The notes beneath the pieces were generated by a model. It searched no databases and had not been told where the DNA came from. It worked only from the letters and a program-made list of their open reading frames with translations. This document shows, one piece after another, positions 27,046-34,516 of a stretch of 64,000 nt of DNA (its first letter is position 1; each line of letters opens with the position of its first letter). Source of the DNA: an uncultured Clostridia bacterium. GTDB lineage: Bacteria; Bacillota; Clostridia; TANB77; CAG-508. The stretch is from assembly GCA_934178475.1 (NCBI GenBank), contig CAKPQH010000009.1:5759-69758 (forward strand). Reading direction: 5' to 3'. The translations under genes and the position numbers were made by a program.

Positions 27046-27759
27046 CTATTTTAGCGAATTTATTTCTTTAGCTGTTAAATATCTCCATGTTCCAAGTTTT
27101 AAATTCTTCACTTCTAAATTTCCAATTTTACTTCTATGAAGTGCTAAAACTTTCTTTCCTATAGATTCACACATTCTTCTAACCTGTCTATTTTTTCCCT
27201 CATGAATCACAATTTGAATTCTAGAAATATCTTTTTCATCATCAATCTTTAATATTTTAACTTTTGCTGGTTTAGTTATATAACCATCATCTAATGTAAC
27301 TCCATTTGATAGTTTCTCTACATCATCTTTAGAAATAATTCCTTTAACTGTCACATTATATGTTTTGTTTATTTCATTTCTTGGATGAGTTAATTTATTT
27401 ACAAACTCCCCATCATTAGAAAGAAGAAGTGCTCCTGATGTATACATATCGAGTCTACCTACTGGAACTACTCTTTCTTTTATTTTAACTAAATCAAGAA
27501 CTGTATCCCTATTAAATTGATCTTTTGCAGTAGTAACATAACCTATTGGTTTATTAAGTAATATATATACCTTTTCTTCTACAGGTTTTACAACATTTCC
27601 ATTATATTTAACCACGTCTTTTTCAGTATTAACTTTTGTTCCAAGTTCAGTAACCAAAACATCATTTACTAAAACTTTTCCACTTAAAATTAACTCCTCA
27701 CATTTTCTTCTAGATGCTATTCCTGCTTCTGCTAAATATTTTTGTAATCTAACTTCCAT
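27046..27759 (-). CDS. rluB: 23S rRNA pseudouridine synthase RluB-type
   Basis: 237 residues. N-terminal S4 RNA-binding domain (VRLQKYLAEAGIASRRKCEELI), then the RsuA/RluB catalytic core with PVGRLDMYTSGALLLSNDGEF, where the GRLD Asp is the nucleophile, and GKNRQVRRMCESIG. It isomerises a uridine of 23S rRNA (position 2605 in RluB). RsuA/RluE paralogues share these motifs, so the exact target is inferred from the S4 domain and length. It lies 9 bases after the RluD-type gene. Confidence 0.92.
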   Translation of the reverse strand: MEVRLQKYLAEAGIASRRKCEELILSGKVLVNDVLVTELGTKVNTEKDVVKYNGNVVKPVEEKVYILLNKPIGYVTTAKDQFNRDTVLDLVKIKERVVPVGRLDMYTSGALLLSNDGEFVNKLTHPRNEINKTYNVTVKGIISKDDVEKLSNGVTLDDGYITKPAKVKILKIDDEKDISRIQIVIHEGKNRQVRRMCESIGKKVLALHRSKIGNLEVKNLKLGTWRYLTAKEINSLK

Positions 27760-27767
27760 ACTCTCTC

Positions 27768-28688
27768 CTACTTTACAATATCTTTATTCCAAATTTGTCT
27801 AATTATATTTTTAAAATATTCTGGTAATTCTGCTTTCAATTCCATTTCATTTCCAGTAATTGGATGAACAAATTTTAACTTCCATGCATGTAAACATTGT
27901 CCTTGTATATTCCATTCATTCTTTCCATTAGAATATACTTCATCACCAATTATTGGATAACCAATATGTGATAAGTGAACCCTTATTTGATGTGTTCTTC
28001 CTGTCTCAATATTAACCATAAGCAAAGTATATTTATCACTTCTTGCTAGCACTTTGAAATGTGTTATTGCATTCTTACCTTTTTCTGTTACATCCATTTT
28101 CTTTCTATCTTTTGTACTTCTTCCTATTGGCATATTTATTGTTGCTTCATTTTCTTTTATGACTCCCCTAACTAATGCAATATATGTTTTTTTAACTTCA
28201 TGATTTTTTATCTGTTCACTTAAATTAATATGTGCTTTATCATTTTTAGCAACTATGATAATTCCTGATGTATCTTTATCCAATCTATGTACAATTCCAG
28301 GTCTTACTTCTCCTCCAATACCAGATAAAGAATCTTTACAAATATTCATAACAGCATTAACTAATGTACCATTTGGATTTCCATTTGCTGGATGAACCAC
28401 CATTCCCTTTGGTTTATTTATAACAATAATATCTTTATCCTCATATATAACATCTAATGGAATATCTTCTGCAATTAAACCTGTTTCTTTAGGCTCTTTT
28501 TCTTCAATTAATATTCTATCTCCTTTTTCTACTTTATACGAAGCTTTAACCTTTTTATTATTAACAGTTATATTTTCTTCTTCAATCATTCTTTGAATAG
28601 CAGTTCTAGAATAATCTTTATCTACACTTGGTATATATGCATCAATTCTTTTTTCAGCATTTATTTCATCTACTATTATCTCCTTCAT
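27768..28688 (-). CDS. RluD-family pseudouridine synthase
   Basis: 306 residues. N-terminal S4 domain (AEKRIDAYIPSVDKDYSRTAIQRMI), then the RluA/RluD core with VHRLDKDTSGIIIVAKND (catalytic HRLD), KTYIALVRG and ETGRTHQIRVHLSHIG. It modifies 23S rRNA, in RluD at helix 69. The start overlaps the LspA-like gene by 23 bases, indicating coupling. lspA next to rluD is the standard Firmicute arrangement. Confidence 0.93.
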   Translation of the reverse strand: MKEIIVDEINAEKRIDAYIPSVDKDYSRTAIQRMIEEENITVNNKKVKASYKVEKGDRILIEEKEPKETGLIAEDIPLDVIYEDKDIIVINKPKGMVVHPANGNPNGTLVNAVMNICKDSLSGIGGEVRPGIVHRLDKDTSGIIIVAKNDKAHINLSEQIKNHEVKKTYIALVRGVIKENEATINMPIGRSTKDRKKMDVTEKGKNAITHFKVLARSDKYTLLMVNIETGRTHQIRVHLSHIGYPIIGDEVYSNGKNEWNIQGQCLHAWKLKFVHPITGNEMELKAELPEYFKNIIRQIWNKDIVK

Positions 28689-29118
28689 TTTTACTCCTTT
28701 TTTCCTTTATTCTTTTATTCGTATAAATTGTAAGTAATACTGCCATTAAAACCCATGCTATACATATATACATATATGCTAAATTAAATTCAAAACTATT
28801 TCTTATTTTGTATGTAATTACTCTAGCAATCCACAATCTATCGATAGTATTACTAATTCCTCCTGCAATTGCAAAACTTACAGCAACCCTTGTTTGTATC
28901 TTTATTAATTCATTATTTTTTAATATATATCTTATTAATGCTGAAACAACAATTACGCTTGCTAAAATATAAGATATATTACTTGAAGTAAATATATTTT
29001 TCACACTTATTTCAACGTTATTTTCATTTTTGAATAACATATAAAATTTAACAAATTGATCAATTAAAATCAAAACGACATTTACACATAAAATTATATT
29101 CTTTTCTTTTTTATTCAT
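28666..29118 (-). CDS. LspA-like protein lacking catalytic aspartates
   Basis: 150 residues, four membrane helices and a Lys-rich tail, at the conserved lspA position before rluD. Family traces remain: LILIDQFVKFYM (DQxxK near the N-terminus) and GGISNTIDRLW (GNxIDR). The residues that form the aspartyl dyad in signal peptidase II are gone: the VVDF motif reads VITYK and FNxAD reads FNLAY. The NxG motif is also absent. It may be a non-catalytic homologue, for example a lipoprotein-binding chaperone or a relic kept for coupling. No other lspA is in the window, so a functional copy would have to be elsewhere. Confidence 0.75.
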   Translation of the reverse strand: MNKKEKNIILCVNVVLILIDQFVKFYMLFKNENNVEISVKNIFTSSNISYILASVIVVSALIRYILKNNELIKIQTRVAVSFAIAGGISNTIDRLWIARVITYKIRNSFEFNLAYMYICIAWVLMAVLLTIYTNKRIKEKRSKNEGDNSR

Positions 29119-29204
29119 TTTTATAGTTATTTAAACTCCTTTTTATGCTTCTTCTATTTTACTATAAATCCTCAAAAAATTCAATTAAAAACGCTAATTC
29201 TATA

Positions 29205-29233
29205 TTTACAAGTATATATTTTTGTGATATAAT
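29205..29233 (+). promoter_or_regulatory. Sigma-A promoter for DUF4364 gene
   Basis: TTTACA (29205-29210), a 17-base spacer, TATAAT (29228-29233), 30 bases upstream of the start codon. Confidence 0.7.
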
Positions 29234-29263
29234 CAAAAAAAATTATTGTAAGGAGTAGCTATT

Positions 29264-29797
29264 ATGGGAATTAATAAAGATAATAGCTTGGCAGAAAATA
29301 AAGTTCTAATATTATATATTTTAGAAAACATTAATGATAACATTACTAGTAGCAACCTATTTAGAATTATGTCTTCAATTAATGATATTAACTACTTTTA
29401 TTATAGACAACTCTTAATAGATCTTGTCGAATCCAAGCTTGTAGGAACTTACACTAATGATGACTTAACTGTTTATGAAATTACTTCAGAAGGCAAAAAT
29501 TCTTTAGACCTTACTATTGATGTATTACCTGGTTTATTAAAATTAAAAGCAGATAACGTATTAAAAGATGAAATAAAAAATATTATTAATGATTCTGCAA
29601 TCACAGCAGAATACATACCAGATGACGAAAAGCACTACACAGTAAAAGGAAAAATAATTGAAAATAATAAAACTGTTTTTGAATTTCAAACATTTGCAGG
29701 ATCTAATGAACATGCTAAATTAATAGCTGATAACTGGAAAACAAATGCTTATGAAATTTATCCTCAAATTTTAAATTTACTTACAGGAAACAAATAA
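29264..29797 (+). CDS. DUF4364 family protein
   Basis: 177 residues. The N-terminal 90 residues look like a winged-helix domain (NKVLILYILENINDNITSSNLFRIMS, then YRQLLIDLVESKLVG and YEITSEGKNSL), the pattern of DUF4364, a Clostridia family of putative regulators. The C-terminal half is a mixed beta domain ending EIYPQILNLLTGNK. Its own promoter and terminator make it monocistronic. DNA binding is inferred from the fold only. Confidence 0.8.
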   Translation: MGINKDNSLAENKVLILYILENINDNITSSNLFRIMSSINDINYFYYRQLLIDLVESKLVGTYTNDDLTVYEITSEGKNSLDLTIDVLPGLLKLKADNVLKDEIKNIINDSAITAEYIPDDEKHYTVKGKIIENNKTVFEFQTFAGSNEHAKLIADNWKTNAYEIYPQILNLLTGNK

Positions 29798-29802
29798 AAT
29801 TT

Positions 29803-29842
29803 AAAGTAACTTTTAGGGTTTCTCCCTATTTAGTTACTTTTT
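29803..29842 (+). terminator. Terminator after DUF4364 gene
   Basis: AAAGTAAC (29803-29810) pairs with GTTACTTT (29833-29840), with an inner AGGG/CCCT stem and a T run. Confidence 0.75.
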
Positions 29843-29843
29843 A

Positions 29844-29872
29844 TTGATTTTACTGGAACTTTATGGTATAAT
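29844..29872 (+). promoter_or_regulatory. Sigma-A promoter for nfeD-SPFH operon
   Basis: TTGATT (29844-29849), a 17-base spacer, TATAAT (29867-29872), 34 bases before the NfeD start. Confidence 0.7.
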
Positions 29873-29905
29873 TAAATCTGTAAGTGTACTTAGGAGGGAT
29901 TTATT

Positions 29906-30346
29906 ATGTGGGAATTTTGGTTAATTGCTGCAGGTATATTTTTTATAATAGAAATATTTACAACTGGCTTTTTAATTTTTTGGCTTGGTCTTGCTTCAAT
30001 CTTAGCTATGATTACAAGTTTTTTCACAACAAGTTTAATTATTCAAACCACAGTATTTGTAATATTTTCCACAATATTTATGATTTTCACAAGACCTCTT
30101 GTTAATAAATTTACTAAAAATGCAAAATTAATACCAACCAACGTTTATAGCGTTATAGGTAAAAAAGGAATTGTATTAGAAGATATCAATAACATCGACT
30201 ATACTGGTAAAGTTAAAGTTGCTGGTGAACTTTGGTCTGCTATTTCTTCTGAAAATCTAGAAAAAGGAACTAAAATAGTAGTCACAGAAGTAGATGGAGT
30301 AAAATTAAAAGTTGAACCAATAGAAAATACAATTCATACAAATTAG
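29906..30346 (+). CDS. NfeD-like membrane protein
   Basis: 146 residues: two or three membrane helices (FWLIAAGIFFIIEIF, WLGLASILAMITSFF, IQTTVFVIFSTIFMIF), then an OB-fold C-terminal domain (GKKGIVLEDINN...GKVKVAGELWSAISSENLEKGTKI) typical of short NfeD proteins. NfeD partners stomatin/SPFH proteins, and the next gene is exactly that. The pair is thought to organise membrane microdomains or protein quality control. Starts at ATG 29906 with AGGAGGG upstream. Confidence 0.9.
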   Translation: MWEFWLIAAGIFFIIEIFTTGFLIFWLGLASILAMITSFFTTSLIIQTTVFVIFSTIFMIFTRPLVNKFTKNAKLIPTNVYSVIGKKGIVLEDINNIDYTGKVKVAGELWSAISSENLEKGTKIVVTEVDGVKLKVEPIENTIHTN

Positions 30347-30393
30347 TTATTAGTTTTTTATAATATATAAATTAAATATAAGGAGGAAAAAAT

Positions 30394-31314
30394 ATGCCAT
30401 TAGTATTTTTAATTATCTTATTAATAATCGTTGCATTTATTGCCTTTTCTTCAATAAAAGTTGTTAATCAATCTGAAGTGTATATTATTGAAAGATTAGG
30501 TAAATTTGAAAAAGTTGCAGATGCAGGTCTTACTATTATAATTCCATTTTTGGATAAAGTAAGTTCTGTCGTATTATTAAAAGAACAAACAATGGATATC
30601 CCACCTCAAGGGGTAATTACTAAAGATAATGTTACAATAAATATAGATACTGTTGTTTTCTATCAAATAACAGACCCAGTAAAAGCAGTTTATGAAATTC
30701 AAAACTTAAAAAAAGGTATAGAATACCTTGCAATAACAACAATTCGTGATATTGTTGGTAAAATGGACTTAGATGAAACATTTGGTTCTCGTGATAACAT
30801 CAATTATCAATTACGCTCTATCTTAGATGAAGCAACTGATAAATGGGGATGTAAAATCAATCGTGTTGAAATAAAAGACATTAACCCACCAGCAGATATT
30901 AGAGATGCAATGGAAAAGCAAATGAATGCAGAACGTAATAAAAGAGCTTTAATTCTTGAAGCTGAAGCACAAAAACAATCTGATATTACAGTTGCAGAAG
31001 GTAAAAAACAAGCTGCTATTCTTCAAGCAGAAGCTGATAGCGAAGCTAGAATAAGACGTGCAGCAGGTGAAGCTAAAGCTATAAAAGAAGTAGCAGAAGC
31101 TAAAGCAAGAGAAATCGAAATGGTTTATGAAGCTATGAAAAAATCTAATCCAGATGATAAACTAGTTCAATTAAAATCATTAGAAGCTCTAAAAGAAATA
31201 GCTAACGGTGATGCTAATAAAGTATTTATACCATTTGAAGCAACATCTACATTAAGTAGTTTAGGTGCTATCAAAGAAGTCATAAAAGATGATAAAAAAA
31301 CTGATAATAAATAA
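30394..31314 (+). CDS. SPFH/Band 7 (stomatin-like) protein
   Basis: 306 residues. One N-terminal membrane helix, then the SPFH domain (VNQSEVYIIERLGKFEKVADAGLTIIIPFLD, MDIPPQGVITKDNV). A long Ala/Glu-rich coiled coil (about 180-255, AEAQKQSDITVAEGKKQAAIL...) and a short C-terminal tail follow. It resembles the QmcA/stomatin group, forming ring oligomers at the membrane that bind proteases or NfeD. Co-transcribed with the NfeD gene 47 bases upstream. Confidence 0.93.
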   Translation: MPLVFLIILLIIVAFIAFSSIKVVNQSEVYIIERLGKFEKVADAGLTIIIPFLDKVSSVVLLKEQTMDIPPQGVITKDNVTINIDTVVFYQITDPVKAVYEIQNLKKGIEYLAITTIRDIVGKMDLDETFGSRDNINYQLRSILDEATDKWGCKINRVEIKDINPPADIRDAMEKQMNAERNKRALILEAEAQKQSDITVAEGKKQAAILQAEADSEARIRRAAGEAKAIKEVAEAKAREIEMVYEAMKKSNPDDKLVQLKSLEALKEIANGDANKVFIPFEATSTLSSLGAIKEVIKDDKKTDNK

Positions 31315-31327
31315 TAAAAAAGTATAA

Positions 31328-31362
31328 AAAGAAGGAAAAAACTCTATTCCTTCTTTCTTTTT
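31328..31362 (+). terminator. Terminator after SPFH gene
   Basis: AAAGAAGGAA pairs with TTCCTTCTTT around a 10-base loop, followed by T-rich DNA. Confidence 0.7.
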
Positions 31363-31387
31363 TATTTTAGCTTCAATATTTTAAAAA

Positions 31388-31921
31388 TTAAAACCTTCTT
31401 CCCCTTCTTGTAACTCTTCCATAAATATTATTATATGGTAATGAACTTATTTCAGCTTCTCTATTGCAACCACATGAACCATTGCTCGTATCATCATTAT
31501 CATCATCTATTGCTTCATTGCCACATGAACTATTAACTGTTAATAAGTCATTACTTTCCCCATTTGAGCAATTACAACTTATTGTTAACAAATTATTGTT
31601 GTTATTTGGATTACACTCATTTGAGTTACTATTACCCACATTACTACAAGAACATCTTCTACAACAAGAAATATTATTTAATCTTTCTTTTAAATTATCA
31701 ATCAATTGAACTATTAAAGCTGTTATAAATGCTATTATTGTATAAATAATAGTTGCAATTATTGCTTCTGCTAAATTTGATGAAAAAGCTGCAAAAGCTA
31801 CTATCAAATATATTGCAAAAAATGTTATTGCTACAAGAACAGGACATTTTAAAATTCTTTGTAACACTATAGCTAAAAGTATAGTTGCTAATGGTAATGC
31901 AAAAAATATAAGTAAATTCAT
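31388..31921 (-). CDS. Membrane protein with Cys/Asn-rich tail
   Basis: 177 residues from ATG 31921 (AAAGGAG upstream); an earlier in-frame ATG at 31960 lacks a site. The N-terminal 85 residues hold three hydrophobic helices resembling DUF2651/YlaF-like small membrane proteins (LLIFFALPLATILLAIVLQ, LVAITFFAIYLIVAFAAF). The C-terminal half is unusual: a CCRRCSC cluster, poly-Asn, SCNCSNG, acidic DDDNDD, SCGC, and a basic RRGRRF end. Such Cys-rich tails occur in spore-coat-type proteins, but function is not known. Confidence 0.65.
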   Translation of the reverse strand: MNLLIFFALPLATILLAIVLQRILKCPVLVAITFFAIYLIVAFAAFSSNLAEAIIATIIYTIIAFITALIVQLIDNLKERLNNISCCRRCSCSNVGNSNSNECNPNNNNNLLTISCNCSNGESNDLLTVNSSCGNEAIDDDNDDTSNGSCGCNREAEISSLPYNNIYGRVTRRGRRF

Positions 31922-32016
31922 AACTTCTCTCCTTTTACCCTTTTTATATATTTTATGCATTTTTTTATTAAATGTTAAAATTCTACAAAATTTTATACAA
32001 TAAACTCACAAAATTC

Positions 32017-32778
32017 TCACATACTTGAATTATAAAAATTTCTAAATTCATATCCTTCTTGTTTTAAATATTGAATTGAACCCTCTAAAGCTTCTGAACT
32101 ATCACTTACATCATTTGTATCATGCATCAATATTATTAGTTCTTCTTTATTTTTAGATGTCTTTTTTAAATTTTCTAACAATTGTCTTTTAGTATATTTT
32201 TTCATAGAATCATTATTTAAACAATTCCAATCAACATATACATAATTTAATTCTTTTAATATATCTACAGCTATTCTTTTTTCTCTTTTATTTATTTTTG
32301 ACATATAACCATTTGGAAATCTAAAAATTTTCGAACAATAATTTTCTACTCCTACTGCCCTTCCTATTGCTTCATCAGTCATTTTAATTTCTTTTATAAA
32401 ACTTTCCCTATTTTTATACAAAATTTTGTTATTATGGCTATATCCATGATTTGCTATATAATGCCCTTCTTCATATTCTTGTTTTACTATTTCGGGATAT
32501 CTATCAACATTTTTTCCCACAACAAAAAATGTCGCCTTTACATCTTCTTTACGCAGTATTTCTAATATTTTAGGTGTAACAGATAATGAAGGTCCATCAT
32601 CAAAAGTTAAATATGCTACCTTTTTATTATCTTCTTCTATATTACAACTATTTTTCTTTAGCTCCACTGCTACTTTAAACTCTTTCTCTTTGCCAGTTAA
32701 TAAGAAAATCAAACTTATTGTAAAAATAACTAAAAAAATACCTATTATTTTATTTAGCTTTAAAATTATTATTTTCAT
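32017..32778 (-). CDS. Polysaccharide deacetylase (NodB/CE4 domain)
   Basis: 253 residues from ATG 32778 (GGTGAT upstream); the longer frame to 33087 runs antisense into tsaE and is not credible. One N-terminal membrane helix, then the CE4 domain with VAYLTFDDGPS (motif 1, metal Asp pair), HGYSHN (motif 2, HxxxH), FRFPNG (motif 3), DWNCLNNDS (motif 4) and IILMHDT (motif 5). It removes N-acetyl groups from wall glycans outside the membrane. Sporulation PdaA/PdaB-type roles are possible but not shown. Confidence 0.93.
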   Translation of the reverse strand: MKIIILKLNKIIGIFLVIFTISLIFLLTGKEKEFKVAVELKKNSCNIEEDNKKVAYLTFDDGPSLSVTPKILEILRKEDVKATFFVVGKNVDRYPEIVKQEYEEGHYIANHGYSHNNKILYKNRESFIKEIKMTDEAIGRAVGVENYCSKIFRFPNGYMSKINKREKRIAVDILKELNYVYVDWNCLNNDSMKKYTKRQLLENLKKTSKNKEELIILMHDTNDVSDSSEALEGSIQYLKQEGYEFRNFYNSSM

Positions 32779-32878
32779 ATCATCACCACTTCTTGTTAAT
32801 ACTATGTAATTATTTTTAGTTTTATTTGCAATTTTGGCTAATTTGTAGTATTCTATAAGTATTGAAAGGAAAATAAAT

Positions 32879-33370
32879 ATGGAAAAAATTAAAATAATAT
32901 CTAATTCTCCTAACGATACACTAAAAATTGCAAAAACAATTGCATCAAAACTAAAAATAGGAGATACAATTGTTCTTACAGGAGAACTTGGAGCAGGCAA
33001 AACAAAATTTACAGAAGGTTTTTTATCTTTCTTCAACATGCAAGATGAAATATCGAGTCCTACTTTTAATATTGTAAATGAATACACATCAAATGATACA
33101 AATATTTATCATTTTGACGTATATAGATTAGAAAATAGTGACGAATTCTATGCAATAGGCGGAGATGAATACTTTGAAAAAGGTATTTCAATTATTGAAT
33201 GGGGCGAAATTATAGAAGATGCTCTTCCAAATGAATATTTGAAAATTGTTTTTCAAAAAGATACTAATAATGAAAACAAACGAATTTTATCTATATGCTC
33301 TATTGGAAATAAATACACATCAATTATAAATAAACTAAAGGAGGATTTTCATGAAGATATTAAGTATTGA
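32879..33370 (+). CDS. tsaE: tRNA t6A biosynthesis ATPase TsaE
   Basis: 163 residues with P-loop LTGELGAGKTKFTEGFLS, SSPTFNIVNEY (family switch) and HFDVYRLENSDEF. TsaE is the ATPase of the TsaBDE complex that transfers threonylcarbamoyl to A37 of ANN-decoding tRNAs. It begins the tsaE-tsaB-rimI operon; the tsaB start overlaps by 20 bases. Confidence 0.95.
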   Translation: MEKIKIISNSPNDTLKIAKTIASKLKIGDTIVLTGELGAGKTKFTEGFLSFFNMQDEISSPTFNIVNEYTSNDTNIYHFDVYRLENSDEFYAIGGDEYFEKGISIIEWGEIIEDALPNEYLKIVFQKDTNNENKRILSICSIGNKYTSIINKLKEDFHEDIKY

Positions 33371-34043
33371 TACATCAAGTAAAATATGTTCAGTTGCCAT
33401 ACTGGAAAATACAACTTTAATAAAAGAAATATCAATAAATAATGGATATACACATTCTGAAATATTAATGCCTACAATAAAACAAATATTAGAAGAAACT
33501 AATTTAAAACTTAAAGATATCAATTTATTAGTTGTTGATAAAGGTCCAGGTTCATTTACAGGTATAAGAATTGGAATAGCAACTGTAAAAGGATTTACTG
33601 ACTCATTAAATATTCCTACAATTGGAATTAGCTCTTTAGAAACACTAGCATATAATCAAAAAGAAAACAAAGTTATATGTTCACTAATTGATGCAAAAAA
33701 CGGTCATGTATATTCTGGAATATTCGAAAATATAAATGGAAACTATGTAGAAAGAAGAAACTTATCTTTTGATGATATAGACGATTTATTAGAAGAACTA
33801 AAAAACTTGAATCTAGAATACTCAATTTGTTTTATTGGTGATGGAGCTATTTGTAATAAGGAACTTATCATTTCTAAATTACCTAATAGTACTTTCTGTC
33901 TAACCAATGATGTATCTGCATATAACTTAGGACTTGCAGGATTAAATAAATTCACATCAAATGGTGCTGACAAAGATATTCTACCATTATATCTTCGTAA
34001 ACCTCAAGCTGAAAGGATGTTAGAAAATAAAAATGGAAAATAA
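33351..34043 (+). CDS. tsaB: tRNA t6A biosynthesis protein TsaB
   Basis: 230 residues: MKILSIDTSSKICSVAI, NGYTHSEILMPTI and VDKGPGSFTGIRIGIATVKGF are TsaB signatures (an ASKHA-fold scaffold that binds TsaD). AAAGGAGG lies inside the end of tsaE. tsaD is not in the window. The C-terminus (LPLYLRKPQAER) is complete. Confidence 0.95.
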   Translation: MKILSIDTSSKICSVAILENTTLIKEISINNGYTHSEILMPTIKQILEETNLKLKDINLLVVDKGPGSFTGIRIGIATVKGFTDSLNIPTIGISSLETLAYNQKENKVICSLIDAKNGHVYSGIFENINGNYVERRNLSFDDIDDLLEELKNLNLEYSICFIGDGAICNKELIISKLPNSTFCLTNDVSAYNLGLAGLNKFTSNGADKDILPLYLRKPQAERMLENKNGK

Positions 34044-34473
34044 TGTTTTAATATCAAAAATGACAAAAGAAGATTTAAATTCTATTGCTAATATTCTTCA
34101 ATCAGATTTTGATGATTTTTGGAATTATAACATCTTATCTAATGAATTAAATTCTTCTAATTCAATTTACCTAGTTGCTAAAATAAATGATGAAATTATT
34201 GGTTTTGCTGGAATCACATTGATATTAGATGAAGCTGAAATAAATAATATTGTAATAAAAAAAGATTTCCGAAAAAAAGGATATTCCAAAATACTTTTAC
34301 AAAATTTAATTGACTTATCTAAAAAACAAAATATAAAAAAAATTAATCTTGAAGTAAATATTGAAAATATAATTGCTATTAATTTATATCACTCTTTTAA
34401 CTTTAAAGATGTTGGTTTAAGAAAAGGATATTATAAAGGAAAAGATGCTATCTTGATGAGTTTATTCATCTAA
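34033..34473 (+). CDS. rimI: Ribosomal protein alanine N-acetyltransferase RimI
   Basis: 146-residue GNAT protein: VIKKDFRKKGYSKILLQNLI (acetyl-CoA loop, Q/RxxGxG/A-like), INLEVNIENIIAINLYHSFNF and YYKGKDAILM. rimI following tsaB is a standard Firmicute order; it acetylates the S18 N-terminus in E. coli. Overlaps tsaB by 11 bases. Its last codons lie inside the terminator stem. Confidence 0.92.
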   Translation: MENNVLISKMTKEDLNSIANILQSDFDDFWNYNILSNELNSSNSIYLVAKINDEIIGFAGITLILDEAEINNIVIKKDFRKKGYSKILLQNLIDLSKKQNIKKINLEVNIENIIAINLYHSFNFKDVGLRKGYYKGKDAILMSLFI

Positions 34474-34488
34474 TAGCATCTTTTTTAT
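34442..34488 (+). terminator. Terminator overlapping the end of rimI
   Basis: AAGATGCTA (34442-34450) pairs with TAGCATCTT (34474-34482), followed by TTTT. The ascending arm is coding. Confidence 0.75.
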
Positions 34489-34516
34489 CTATCTATATTG
34501 CTCTAAGCATTCAGTC

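Noticed and set aside
32779..33087. N-terminal extension of the polysaccharide deacetylase
   Set aside because: It runs antisense through the tsaE start, and the shorter start has a ribosome-binding site and a normal signal anchor.
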